A stretch of 64,000 nucleotides of DNA from a virus. The position numbers and the translations under genes were made by a program. The stretch is from positions 1 through 64,000 of IMG/VR virus record IMGVR_UViG_3300048113_001078; one strand, 5' to 3'. Below are positions 56,646 to 63,926 of this stretch, in pieces (the first letter of the stretch is position 1; each line of letters begins with the position of its first letter). The notes under the pieces were generated by a model, which was not told where the DNA came from, did no database searches, and saw nothing but the letters and a program-made list of their open reading frames with translations.

Positions 56646-57424
56646 TAAAAAATATAGTACATTTTTCAGACCTACATTTGAGGTTATTTAAAGACCACGA
56701 TTTATATAAGCGTATTATAACTGATATGTTAAATAAATTTAAAGATATAAAGCCTGACCGAATTGTTTTTACGGGTGATTTGGTTCATAGTAAAAATCAA
56801 ATGACACCTGAACTTATTGAAGTTGTAGCTTGGATACTTACAGAATGTAGTAAAATATCTAAAACAGTACTTATTCCTGGTAATCATGACTTTTTAAATA
56901 ATAATCTTAATAGATTAGACGCATTAACACCTATTATAGATTCACTTAAAAACCCTGAAATTGTGTACTATAGAGACCGAGGGATTTATGAGGACGATAA
57001 TATAAGTTGGTGTGTATATTCTCAATTTCAAGGTAATATACCACCTGAAATATCGAATGCTAAAGGATATAAAGTGGGATTGTTTCATGACCCAATACAG
57101 GGATTAGTTACTGATACTGGTTACGGTTTTGGGGACCATGCTTACGATATAAAAAAATTTAAAGGTTTAGATGTGTTATTATGTGGAGATATTCATAAAA
57201 GACAAGTAATTGATATACCTAATAATAAAAAAGCATATATGGTCGGTTCGACTATTCAACAGAACTTTGGAGAGAGTATAACTAAACATGGGTTTGGTAT
57301 TTATAGTGTAGATGAAGATACTTATGAGTTTGTTGATTTAACTAATCCTCGACCATTTTTATCTTTTAAAATAACAAATATTGAAGATTTAGAGAAAGGA
57401 CATGAGCAACTCACCAATTATTAG
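56642..57424 (+). CDS. Recombination nuclease subunit gp47-like (Mre11/SbcD)
   Basis: 260 residues from the ATG at 56642, which overlaps the preceding stop as ATGA; a TTG two codons upstream is the alternative start. Calcineurin-like phosphoesterase motifs are complete: HFSDLHLRLF (Asp10, His12), VFTGDLVHSKNQ, LIPGNHDFLNN, GLFHDPIQG and LLCGDIHKRQ, the pattern of Mre11/SbcD nucleases. It is shorter than T4 gp47 (339), lacking most of the C-terminal capping part. It should work with the gp46-like ATPase at 59640 in DNA end processing and recombination. A coiled-coil gene and several others lie between the two subunits. Confidence 0.88.
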   Translation: MIKNIVHFSDLHLRLFKDHDLYKRIITDMLNKFKDIKPDRIVFTGDLVHSKNQMTPELIEVVAWILTECSKISKTVLIPGNHDFLNNNLNRLDALTPIIDSLKNPEIVYYRDRGIYEDDNISWCVYSQFQGNIPPEISNAKGYKVGLFHDPIQGLVTDTGYGFGDHAYDIKKFKGLDVLLCGDIHKRQVIDIPNNKKAYMVGSTIQQNFGESITKHGFGIYSVDEDTYEFVDLTNPRPFLSFKITNIEDLEKGHEQLTNY

Positions 57425-58235
57425 TCTTACCACAAAAGAGATAAAGGATATTAAAAGTTTCTGTAAACTAAACGAATTAGATTTTGAGAAGTTTATTAAG
57501 ATATGTTTTAGTAAAGGATATCAGATTGAAAAATATGGTTTACTAACAACTGATGATGGTGAACAAATTGTATTTGAAGAGAAAATAATTGAAAAAGAGG
57601 TTATAAAGGAAGTACCTATCGAGGTTGAAAAAATTATTGAAAAAGTAGTAATTAAAGAAATACCTGTAGAAAAAATAGTTGAAAAACAAATAACTGTAGA
57701 AGTTATAAAAGAAGTACCTTTTGAAGTTATTAAAGAGGTAGAAAAGGAAGTAATTGTTGAGGTTGAGAAAATTGTAGAAGTTGAAAAACCTAAAGAAGTA
57801 ATAGTTGAAAAAGAGGTATACATTACCGATGATGAACAAGTTAAAGAACTTGGTAGTAAAATTACTAAGTTGGAGGGGGTGAATAAAGAGTTATCTCAAG
57901 AGATTTCTAAGAAAGATGAAAGTTTAGATGAACTTAGACAAACTTTAGATATTGAATTAAACAAACCACCTACAGAAGTTGAGAAGGTTATTGAAGTTAT
58001 TAAAGAGGTAATAGTTGAAAAACCTATTGAAGTCATCAAAGAGGTTAAAGTAGTTAATAAAGATAAATTGTTATTACTACAGGAAACCATATCAAAGATG
58101 AAAGATGAGATAAGAAAAAAAGATGAAAAGATTTTACAAATTGAGAATAATGTTGTAGAATTAGAAAAAATAAAAGGACCAATAAAGGGTAAATTTATGG
58201 GTTCTACAAATTTAAACGATAATATATATAAGTAA
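57402..58235 (+). CDS. Coiled-coil protein with Lys-Glu-Val repeats
   Basis: 277 residues. Residues about 58-140 are a low-complexity heptad-like repeat of EKxVIKEVPxEV type (EKIIEKEVIKEVPIEV, VEKIVEVEKPKEVIVEKE), a second copy follows at about 195-225 (EVEKVIEVIKEVIVEKPIEV), and two true coiled-coil stretches lie between and after (LGSKITKLEGVNKELSQEIS, QETISKMKDEIRKKDEKILQ). The N-terminal 50 residues are a small helical domain. No enzyme motif. It starts inside the end of the gp47-like gene, so it is tightly coupled to it. A scaffold or clamp for the gp47/gp46 complex is possible, but this is position-based inference only. Confidence 0.65.
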   Translation: MSNSPIISLTTKEIKDIKSFCKLNELDFEKFIKICFSKGYQIEKYGLLTTDDGEQIVFEEKIIEKEVIKEVPIEVEKIIEKVVIKEIPVEKIVEKQITVEVIKEVPFEVIKEVEKEVIVEVEKIVEVEKPKEVIVEKEVYITDDEQVKELGSKITKLEGVNKELSQEISKKDESLDELRQTLDIELNKPPTEVEKVIEVIKEVIVEKPIEVIKEVKVVNKDKLLLLQETISKMKDEIRKKDEKILQIENNVVELEKIKGPIKGKFMGSTNLNDNIYK

Positions 58236-58576
58236 TGGAATTAGTAATTTGGTTAATAGCAGCGTACGGAATGAGTCAGATATTAGTGTATGGTTCAATT
58301 TTTAAAGGATTAAGAGACGGTTTACATAGATGGGCGGAAAATAGACTATCAATATTTAACTTCATGGGAGTATTTCTATCAGGATTAATATCTTGTATGA
58401 TGTGTACCTCAACATGGGTTGGGTTTTTAATGAGTTTTATTTGGTCACCATTTGTTGAGGTTTTAGGAGTTAATATGGCGTTTGGGGTATTTTTTGATGG
58501 TATGTTAGCTTCAGGTGGTGTTTGGATGATTAACACGATTGTGGAATGGTTCGAGGAAACAAAAGGTAATGGATAA
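58235..58576 (+). CDS. Small membrane protein with CMMC motif
   Basis: 113 residues with three hydrophobic segments: residues 1-22 (MELVIWLIAAYGMSQILVYG), about 42-70 (FNFMGVFLSGLISCMMCTST then WVGFLMSFIW) and about 78-100 (VNMAFGVFFDGMLASGGVWM). The SCMMCTSTWVGF part resembles DUF1360-type phage and bacterial membrane proteins, which have a C-x-x-C before a W-x-G. Function unknown. It directly follows the coiled-coil gene (stop/start overlap). Confidence 0.55.
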   Translation: MELVIWLIAAYGMSQILVYGSIFKGLRDGLHRWAENRLSIFNFMGVFLSGLISCMMCTSTWVGFLMSFIWSPFVEVLGVNMAFGVFFDGMLASGGVWMINTIVEWFEETKGNG

Positions 58577-58790
58577 TGAAATAAAAGAAGTTAGGTATTA
58601 TTTAGTACCTGGTGATTGGAGAATGGTTTATAAAGTCATCGCTTTATTAGTAAGTTGGTACTTTAATAAATCATTACTTTGGTTAGTTATTCATTATTTA
58701 TTTGGTTGGATGTACTTAGTATACGTACTCTTAATGGGTGGATTTTCTAATGGAAATGTAGATAATATGATTAATTACTATTTCAATTAA
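58569..58790 (+). CDS. Small membrane protein (73 aa)
   Basis: 73 residues from the ATG at 58569 (MDNEIKEVRYYLVPGDWRMV), which overlaps the preceding stop by eight bases; the longer frame from 58539 lies inside the previous gene. It has two hydrophobic segments (YKVIALLVSWYFNKSLLWLV and IHYLFGWMYLVYVLLMGGF). The stop shares bases with the stop of the minus-strand CorA-like gene, so the two genes converge without a gap or a visible terminator. Function unknown. Confidence 0.5.
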   Translation: MDNEIKEVRYYLVPGDWRMVYKVIALLVSWYFNKSLLWLVIHYLFGWMYLVYVLLMGGFSNGNVDNMINYYFN

Positions 58791-59212
58791 AACCACTTAT
58801 TTTTCTTAAAATAATAGAACATCCCAACAATAGTTAATATTGTTAAACCTAAAAATACCCAAAATCCGTGGTCACCAGTTAGTAAAGGTACATCATCAAA
58901 ATTCATTCCCCACATACCGGTGTAGAAAGATAACGGTAAGAAAATAGTAGACCATATCGTAAGTAAGTTTAACTTACGGTTCATTTTTTCAGTTTGGTCT
59001 TTATCGAAAGCGGTATCAAGATTATCCATTAGGGATAATAGGGTGTCAATCTTAGTATCATTAGGGTTATCTAATTTATAAAGTAACATTTCTTTTTTAA
59101 GTTGATAAAGGTCCATCTCATCAAAGTTAGGGTGGTTACTTTCTAACCCTTTTTCTAATTCAATAACTTTTTTGTTAAATGATTCTATTTTTTCCATATG
59201 TCCATAATCCAT
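58787..59212 (-). CDS. Truncated CorA-like divalent-metal channel subunit
   Basis: 141 residues. The C-terminal 60 residues are an unmistakable CorA pore region: LLTIWSTIFLPLSFYTGMWG (TM1), GMNFDD with the Gly-Met-Asn signature at 102-104, then GFWVFLGLTILTIVGMFYYF (TM2) and a basic end (KKNKW). The N-terminal 80 residues are a helix, probably the end of the long stalk helix of CorA. Normal CorA proteins have about 300-370 residues, so the funnel domain is missing. An in-frame ATG at 59197 is the alternative start. It could form a minimal pore with itself or join the host CorA. It is on the minus strand with a small membrane-protein gene upstream. Confidence 0.82.
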   Translation of the reverse strand: MDYGHMEKIESFNKKVIELEKGLESNHPNFDEMDLYQLKKEMLLYKLDNPNDTKIDTLLSLMDNLDTAFDKDQTEKMNRKLNLLTIWSTIFLPLSFYTGMWGMNFDDVPLLTGDHGFWVFLGLTILTIVGMFYYFKKNKWF

Positions 59213-59391
59213 AATAAACTTTCCATTCCGTACATAATACCTACAAACATTAATCCATAATGTGTATAACCATTGTTGACTACTCCATTAAAATCTTGTA
59301 TAATTGATGGTATAGTTGAAACAATAATTGAGACTGAAAATAAAAGTTTTACCAGTTTATTGGAAAGTATTTTTGTTATTAGTTCTCTCAT
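59185..59391 (-). CDS. Small membrane protein upstream of the CorA-like gene
   Basis: 68 residues with two hydrophobic segments (KLLFSVSIIVSTIPSIIQD and YGLMFVGIMYGMESLLWIMD). It starts the only two-gene minus-strand operon in the window and overlaps the start of the CorA-like gene, so it may act with it. Two TATTTAT motifs lie just upstream on its own strand. Function unknown. Confidence 0.5.
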   Translation of the reverse strand: MRELITKILSNKLVKLLFSVSIIVSTIPSIIQDFNGVVNNGYTHYGLMFVGIMYGMESLLWIMDIWKK

Positions 59392-59395
59392 ATTA

Positions 59396-59410
59396 ATAAA
59401 TAGATAAATA
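59396..59410 (-). promoter_or_regulatory. Two TATTTAT motifs between divergent genes
   Basis: On the minus strand, TATTTAT occurs at 59404-59410 and 59396-59402, ending four bases before the ATG of the small membrane protein. On the + strand the same bases read ATAAATA and precede the gene at 59420. The double motif in the short divergent gap supports a promoter role, without fixing its direction. Confidence 0.4.
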
Positions 59411-59419
59411 ATTAAAATT

Positions 59420-59632
59420 ATGCCAAAAAGTAAAACAAGAGGTGGAGCTACGGCTCACCGTAAAAGAGTTCAAGCGAGAAACGCTAAAATTAAGGGGATG
59501 CAAAGAAAAATGCAAGAACAGTATACTGCTGAGATGACTAAACAGTTAGAGGAGTATAGAAAAACATTATCAGCGGAAACTGAAAATAATGAGGTTGTTG
59601 AGAATGAACAACCACTTAACATAAAGTTATAG
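59420..59632 (+). CDS. Small basic protein (70 aa)
   Basis: 70 residues starting MPKSKTRGGATAHRKRVQAR, very basic in the first 35 residues (Arg, Lys, His), then a helix QEQYTAEMTKQLEEYRKTLS and an acidic tail. Small proteins with such a start occur in T4-like phages with unknown function; nucleic-acid binding is plausible from charge. It lies seven bases before the gp46-like gene and is probably co-transcribed with it. Confidence 0.55.
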   Translation: MPKSKTRGGATAHRKRVQARNAKIKGMQRKMQEQYTAEMTKQLEEYRKTLSAETENNEVVENEQPLNIKL

Positions 59633-59639
59633 AGTTAAA

Positions 59640-62015
59640 ATGGATTTGTTTAATCCGCCAAAAGAATTAAATTACAGTTATATGAGTCATAAACTAGATG
59701 TTGATACTTTAGAAAATCCTTATATTCAAGTTGTTTGGGAAGATACTCCAGATAATTTTACTCAGGAAAGACTAAAGAGAGTTAGGTCTTATTTTGAAAA
59801 AAAATATAAATCTAAGAATGTAAACGTAATAACGAAAGTTAAGACGGAAGATATGGATGTGCAATCCGTAGACGTTTCTATGAATATATTAGATGAAAAT
59901 TTTCAAAAAGAGTTAATAAAAAAATATCTAATTGCTAATGGGTATGAAAAAAGTTTAGATGAAGTATTAAACATTGATTTATTAGTGGAGGATAAAATTG
60001 CTTCCGAAAAGGCGGATATAACACCATTTAAAAAGTGGTACATAAAAAATATTGAATTCTCTAACTTTCTATCATTTGGTGACAAACAAGTTTTAGATTT
60101 TGAAAAAGTAGAAGGTATTACTGCGGTAGAATCTAATCCACCTAACTTTGGTGGTAAAACGGTTTTGACTGTGGACCTTTTACTATTTTTATTCTTTAAC
60201 ACGACAACTAAGACTAATAAAGCTGAAGAAATTTTTAATCGATTTAGAAATAAAGATAAAGTAGTAGTTAAAGGTGAAATTCAAATTGATGGTGAGGATT
60301 ACATCATAGTTAGGGAAGTCAATCGTAAACTAAAAAGAAATAAAACAGATTACACTGTTAGTACTAGTTTAGAATTTTTCAAAAAATTGTCTGACGGTAG
60401 TTTACAAAATTTTACAGGTGAACAAAGAAGGGAAACCGAAGAGTTTATAAAGAAATCTATAGGAACTATGGATGATTTCTTAATGACTATACTAACTACT
60501 TCGACTAATTTAGAGGAATTAATTGATTCTAAACCCACCGCTAGAGGACAAGTTTTATCAAGATTTTTAGGGTTAGATTCTCTTAAGTTAAAAGAAGACG
60601 TAGCTAAAGAAATTACTTCAAACTATAGTAAGGGAATGATTTCAAATATATATAATATTGAATCATTAAAGGAAGAGAATGAAATTGCGAAAATCGATAT
60701 TGAACAAGAGAATTTAAACATACTGAAATATGTTGATGAACTTAGTGATGTTAATAGTCGTATTGAGAAAGGTCAGGGTTATAGAGACGATTTGATTAGA
60801 AAAAAACACATAGGGTTAGATGATGAGTTACTTAGAATTAACCCTGAATCAATGAAAGATGAGATTAAAGAATATGGGTCAAAAATAGGTGTAGCACTTA
60901 AAGAACTTACTTCAATCAATGTAGTTGAACCTTCAAAATATTACCATGAAGATGAACACGACCAAATAAAAGAAAAGTTATCAACTGAAAAGGTTAATGA
61001 GGGTACAATGTCTTCGAAAAAAGAAGATATCATTGAAGAATTAAAAACGTTTGAAGATGGATTAGAGTGTCAATACTGTGGTATCGTTTTGGCTCAGTCA
61101 ACTTACACAGAAAAGAGAAAAAAAGAATTAGAGGATATTAATATAGGTATAAGTCGTTCTACTCTTAAATTAAAGGAGTTGTCACTTCAAGAACAATCTT
61201 TCGTAAATCTTAAAAAAGATTTTGATACCTATGAAAGAAACAAACTTATAAAGGAAAAATTTGAAATTCAACTTGAAACTTTGGAACTTAAAAAAGGTAG
61301 TTTGGAAGATAAACTTAAAAGATTCAAAGAGGTTCAAATAAAATTAGAGGAAAATAAAAAAATTGATGAGACCATTCTCAAAGCAGATATGAGGTTGGAT
61401 GTTTTAACAGTTGAAAGAGACGGTGTTAATACTAAAATAAGTGATTCAAAAAATAATATTAAAAACCGTAATTCTAAGATTGATGAGAATAATAGTTTTA
61501 TTATTAGAATAAAAGATGAAGAAAAGAAATTAAGGTTATATAAAATTTACTTAGAATTATTTGGTAAAAAAGGTATAACCAAAATGATTATGAGAAGTAT
61601 GACACCGGTAATTAATTCAGAATTACAAAGGTTATTGATTGATTCTGCAGAGTTTAAATTGGAGGTTAGGATATCTGAAAAAGATGAGGTTGAATTTTGG
61701 ATGATAGATAATAATACTGGTATTGAAAAATTAATGAGTTCAGGTTCAGGATATGAAAGGTCTATAGCTTCATTGGCGTTAAGGGCGGTTTTAAGTAAGG
61801 TATGTTCTTTACCGAAACCAAACATAGTTGTGTTTGATGAGGTATTTGGTAAAATATCTAATGAGAATTTAGAAATGGTGTCTCAATTCTTCCAAAAGAT
61901 TAAAGAGTATTTCGAGAAAATATTTGTGATAACTCATAATCCTTTAGTTAGTCAATGGGCCGATAGTGTGGTAAAAATAAATAAAGATAATAACGTTTCA
62001 AAAGTAGAACAATGA
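59640..62015 (+). CDS. Recombination nuclease ATPase gp46-like (Rad50/SbcC)
   Basis: 791 residues. ABC/SMC-type motifs: a Walker A region VESNPPNFGGKTVL (about 164-177), where the usual first Gly is replaced, a long coiled coil (about 340-640) interrupted by a zinc-hook CQYC (about 477-480), the signature-like LMSSGSGYERSIASLALRAV (about 698-717), Walker B PNIVVFDEVFG (about 726-736) and FVITHNP (H-loop). The N-terminal 130 residues before the ATPase are an extra domain not usual in gp46 (560 residues in T4). Partner of the gp47-like nuclease at 56642 in end resection and recombination-dependent replication. The stop overlaps the next start (ATGA). Confidence 0.88.
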   Translation: MDLFNPPKELNYSYMSHKLDVDTLENPYIQVVWEDTPDNFTQERLKRVRSYFEKKYKSKNVNVITKVKTEDMDVQSVDVSMNILDENFQKELIKKYLIANGYEKSLDEVLNIDLLVEDKIASEKADITPFKKWYIKNIEFSNFLSFGDKQVLDFEKVEGITAVESNPPNFGGKTVLTVDLLLFLFFNTTTKTNKAEEIFNRFRNKDKVVVKGEIQIDGEDYIIVREVNRKLKRNKTDYTVSTSLEFFKKLSDGSLQNFTGEQRRETEEFIKKSIGTMDDFLMTILTTSTNLEELIDSKPTARGQVLSRFLGLDSLKLKEDVAKEITSNYSKGMISNIYNIESLKEENEIAKIDIEQENLNILKYVDELSDVNSRIEKGQGYRDDLIRKKHIGLDDELLRINPESMKDEIKEYGSKIGVALKELTSINVVEPSKYYHEDEHDQIKEKLSTEKVNEGTMSSKKEDIIEELKTFEDGLECQYCGIVLAQSTYTEKRKKELEDINIGISRSTLKLKELSLQEQSFVNLKKDFDTYERNKLIKEKFEIQLETLELKKGSLEDKLKRFKEVQIKLEENKKIDETILKADMRLDVLTVERDGVNTKISDSKNNIKNRNSKIDENNSFIIRIKDEEKKLRLYKIYLELFGKKGITKMIMRSMTPVINSELQRLLIDSAEFKLEVRISEKDEVEFWMIDNNTGIEKLMSSGSGYERSIASLALRAVLSKVCSLPKPNIVVFDEVFGKISNENLEMVSQFFQKIKEYFEKIFVITHNPLVSQWADSVVKINKDNNVSKVEQ

Positions 62016-62917
62016 TAAAAATAGTAGTTACAGGTGGAATGGGGTTCATAGGGTCACATTTCGTAAACAAATTAAATAGTGAGATAAATGATTGTGAAAT
62101 AACAGTTATAGATAAACTCACATATGCATCTAACCCTAACAATATCAATACTCAGGTTAAATTTATTAAAGAAGATATATGTAATTTGACTGAATTACCT
62201 GACTGTGATTACGTAGTTCATTTTGCGGCTGAATCACATGTAGATAACTCAATCAAAGATGGTAGACCATTTGTAAGGACTAACGTTGAGGGTACGTTTA
62301 ATATGGTTGAATTAGCACTAAAGGTTAAAGGTCTAAAGAAATTTATACATATTTCTACAGATGAAGTATATGGGGATATGAATGATTATGGTTTAGAGGT
62401 GTCCGCTGATGAAGAATTTTCGTTGGTTGGGTCATCATACTATTCTGCAACTAAAGCCTCCTCAGACTTAATAGTGCAGTCAGCTGGTAGGACATTTGGG
62501 TTACCTTACGTGATTACTAGAACCTGTAATAATTTTGGGGAAAATCAACACTCCGAAAAGATGGTACCTAAGATAATTAAAATGATTAAAAACGATGAGT
62601 CTATTCCAGTCTACGGTGATGGTGAACAAATTAGAGAATGGATACATGCCGATGATAATGCGAAATCAATAATTAATATAATGTTATCGGATGAAGTTAA
62701 TCAAGTTTTTAATATTGGTAGTGGTTATCGTATAACTAATAATGAATTAATTAAAATTGTATCTGAGATAGTTGGTAAAGATGTTAAGTTTGAATACGTA
62801 AAAGATAGATTAGGTCATGATAGAAAATATGCGTTAGACATATCTAAATATAATGATAAATTTGGGACTTTGAACTACATTGACCTTAAAGAGTGGTTGA
62901 CAAAAATTATAGGGTAA
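62012..62917 (+). CDS. dTDP-glucose 4,6-dehydratase-like (RmlB-type) enzyme
   Basis: 301 residues of the NAD(P)-dependent SDR nucleotide-sugar family. Visible: VVTGGMGFIGSHFVNKL (Rossmann GxxGxxG), VVHFAAESHVDNSIKDG, FIHISTDEVYGDM (T-D-E as in RmlB), SYYSATKASSDLIVQS (catalytic YxxxK), ITRTCNNFGENQHSEKMVPK and IPVYGDGEQIREWIHADDNA. The pattern fits dTDP-glucose 4,6-dehydratase, which starts rhamnose and other deoxysugar pathways; the epimerase and reductase steps are not in this window and may be supplied by the host. It would feed sugar to the glycosyltransferases at 33-38 kb. Overlaps the gp46-like gene by four bases. Confidence 0.88.
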   Translation: MIKIVVTGGMGFIGSHFVNKLNSEINDCEITVIDKLTYASNPNNINTQVKFIKEDICNLTELPDCDYVVHFAAESHVDNSIKDGRPFVRTNVEGTFNMVELALKVKGLKKFIHISTDEVYGDMNDYGLEVSADEEFSLVGSSYYSATKASSDLIVQSAGRTFGLPYVITRTCNNFGENQHSEKMVPKIIKMIKNDESIPVYGDGEQIREWIHADDNAKSIINIMLSDEVNQVFNIGSGYRITNNELIKIVSEIVGKDVKFEYVKDRLGHDRKYALDISKYNDKFGTLNYIDLKEWLTKIIG

Positions 62918-62918
62918 A

Positions 62919-63371
62919 ATGGAATGGGATAGATATTTTTTAAATATTGCGGAACAGGTAAAAGAAAAGAGTAAGGATAAGAGGACACATATTGGTGCAG
63001 TAATTGTCGGAAAAGATAATGAAATTGTATCAACAGGTTATAACTCTTTTCCTCGTGGTATTAATGATAATATTGAAGAAAGACAGGAACGACCTGAAAA
63101 GTATTATTGGATTGAACACGCAGAGAGAAACGCTATATATAACGCGGCACGTATAGGTGTTAGTTTAAGAGAAAGTACAATGTACTTAACCTGTGGTATA
63201 CCATGTAGTGATTGTGCTAAAGGTATAATAAGTTCGGGGATTAAAAGAATACACTGTAAGATAAAAGACACCACTAGAAATAGAGAATATTGGGACGAAC
63301 ACGCAAAAAGAAGTTTACAAATGTTTAAAGAAAGCGGTGTTGAGGTAATTTTTTACAATGATAACGTTTAA
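62919..63371 (+). CDS. dCMP deaminase
   Basis: 150 residues of the cytidine/deoxycytidylate deaminase family. Motifs: KRTHIGAVIVGKDNEIVSTG (core strand), GYNSFPRGINDN (phosphate and substrate side), WIEHAERNAIYNAAR (His-Ala-Glu, zinc ligand and proton shuttle) and TCGIPCSDCAKGII (PCxxC zinc ligands). It turns dCMP into dUMP for dTTP synthesis, as T4 Cd does; it fits with nrdA/nrdB at the other end of the window. Follows the RmlB-type gene with one base between. Confidence 0.93.
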   Translation: MEWDRYFLNIAEQVKEKSKDKRTHIGAVIVGKDNEIVSTGYNSFPRGINDNIEERQERPEKYYWIEHAERNAIYNAARIGVSLRESTMYLTCGIPCSDCAKGIISSGIKRIHCKIKDTTRNREYWDEHAKRSLQMFKESGVEVIFYNDNV

Positions 63372-63386
63372 TTGAAATTTTTTTAT

Positions 63387-63394
63387 TATCTTTG
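63387..63394 (+). promoter_or_regulatory. Candidate host-type (Bacteroidota) promoter -7 element
   Basis: TATCTTTG fits the Bacteroidota -7 consensus TAnnTTTG and lies 18 bases before the ATG of the gene at 63413. A -33 TTG is only loosely matched upstream. It would serve the small early-type genes that follow. Confidence 0.5.
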
Positions 63395-63412
63395 TAGTCT
63401 AAACTTATAGAT

Positions 63413-63652
63413 ATGGAAAATATAGATTTAAATAAAGAAATGGCTTGGGTTACTTTCCTTCATGATGGATGGGAGACTAAATGGCATCCAGTTACAGATG
63501 CTTCAGGGAAACAATTAGAATGGGGACTTGATGGAGAAGGTATAATGAATCATTGCCGAGCTCAGTTTAACAATAGTGATAATTGGGTGAGCTTTGGTAT
63601 TGCTCAAACTAGTCAAATGTTACATAAAAATTCAGTAAGAGATAACCTTTAA
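63413..63652 (+). CDS. Hypothetical protein (79 aa)
   Basis: 79 residues, Trp-rich (ENIDLNKEMAWVTFLHDGWE, KWHPVTDASGKQLEWGLDG, NSDNWVSFGIAQTSQMLHKN). No membrane segment or known motif. It is the first of a run of small genes with a host-type promoter in front, as is common for early phage genes that act on the host. Function unknown. Confidence 0.6.
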   Translation: MENIDLNKEMAWVTFLHDGWETKWHPVTDASGKQLEWGLDGEGIMNHCRAQFNNSDNWVSFGIAQTSQMLHKNSVRDNL

Positions 63653-63663
63653 CACCAAAGACA

Positions 63664-63813
63664 ATGGGTAAATACTTAAAGCAAGGATTTGTAAGAGAGT
63701 TGGAATGGAAACTTAATAGAGAAGAAATCTCTTACTCTAAAATGGTAGAGTTGATGGAAGAAGAATGCATCAAGAACTACAAAGCAGAAACCTTTAAAAC
63801 CAAAGAGAGATGA
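63664..63813 (+). CDS. Small helical protein (49 aa), hypothetical
   Basis: A 49-codon ORF, MGKYLKQGFVRELEWKLNRE, EISYSKMVELMEEECIKNYK, ending TFKTKER. Charged and probably all helical. It lies 11 bases after the previous stop and its stop overlaps the next start (ATGA), which supports coding. Function unknown. Confidence 0.5.
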   Translation: MGKYLKQGFVRELEWKLNREEISYSKMVELMEEECIKNYKAETFKTKER

Positions 63814-63923
63814 AAAATATAAAAACAATAATTAAGAAAATTGAAAGTGTTGATGTGGTATTAATTTTAGCCGCCCTATTATATGTAACTTTCTTATGTT
63901 TTCAAATACCTAAAATGTTTTAA
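63810..63923 (+). CDS. Small membrane protein (37 aa)
   Basis: A 37-codon ORF with a basic N-terminus (MKNIKTIIKKIESVD) followed by one hydrophobic helix (VVLILAALLYVTFLCFQI). Starts within the stop of the previous small gene. A single-pass membrane peptide of unknown role. Confidence 0.45.
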   Translation: MKNIKTIIKKIESVDVVLILAALLYVTFLCFQIPKMF

Positions 63924-63926
63924 AGT

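Noticed and set aside
57521-57839. Two minus-strand frames of about 100 codons rich in Phe, Ser and Tyr
   Set aside because: They are shadows of the Lys-Glu-Val repeat of the + strand coiled-coil gene, with improbable composition.
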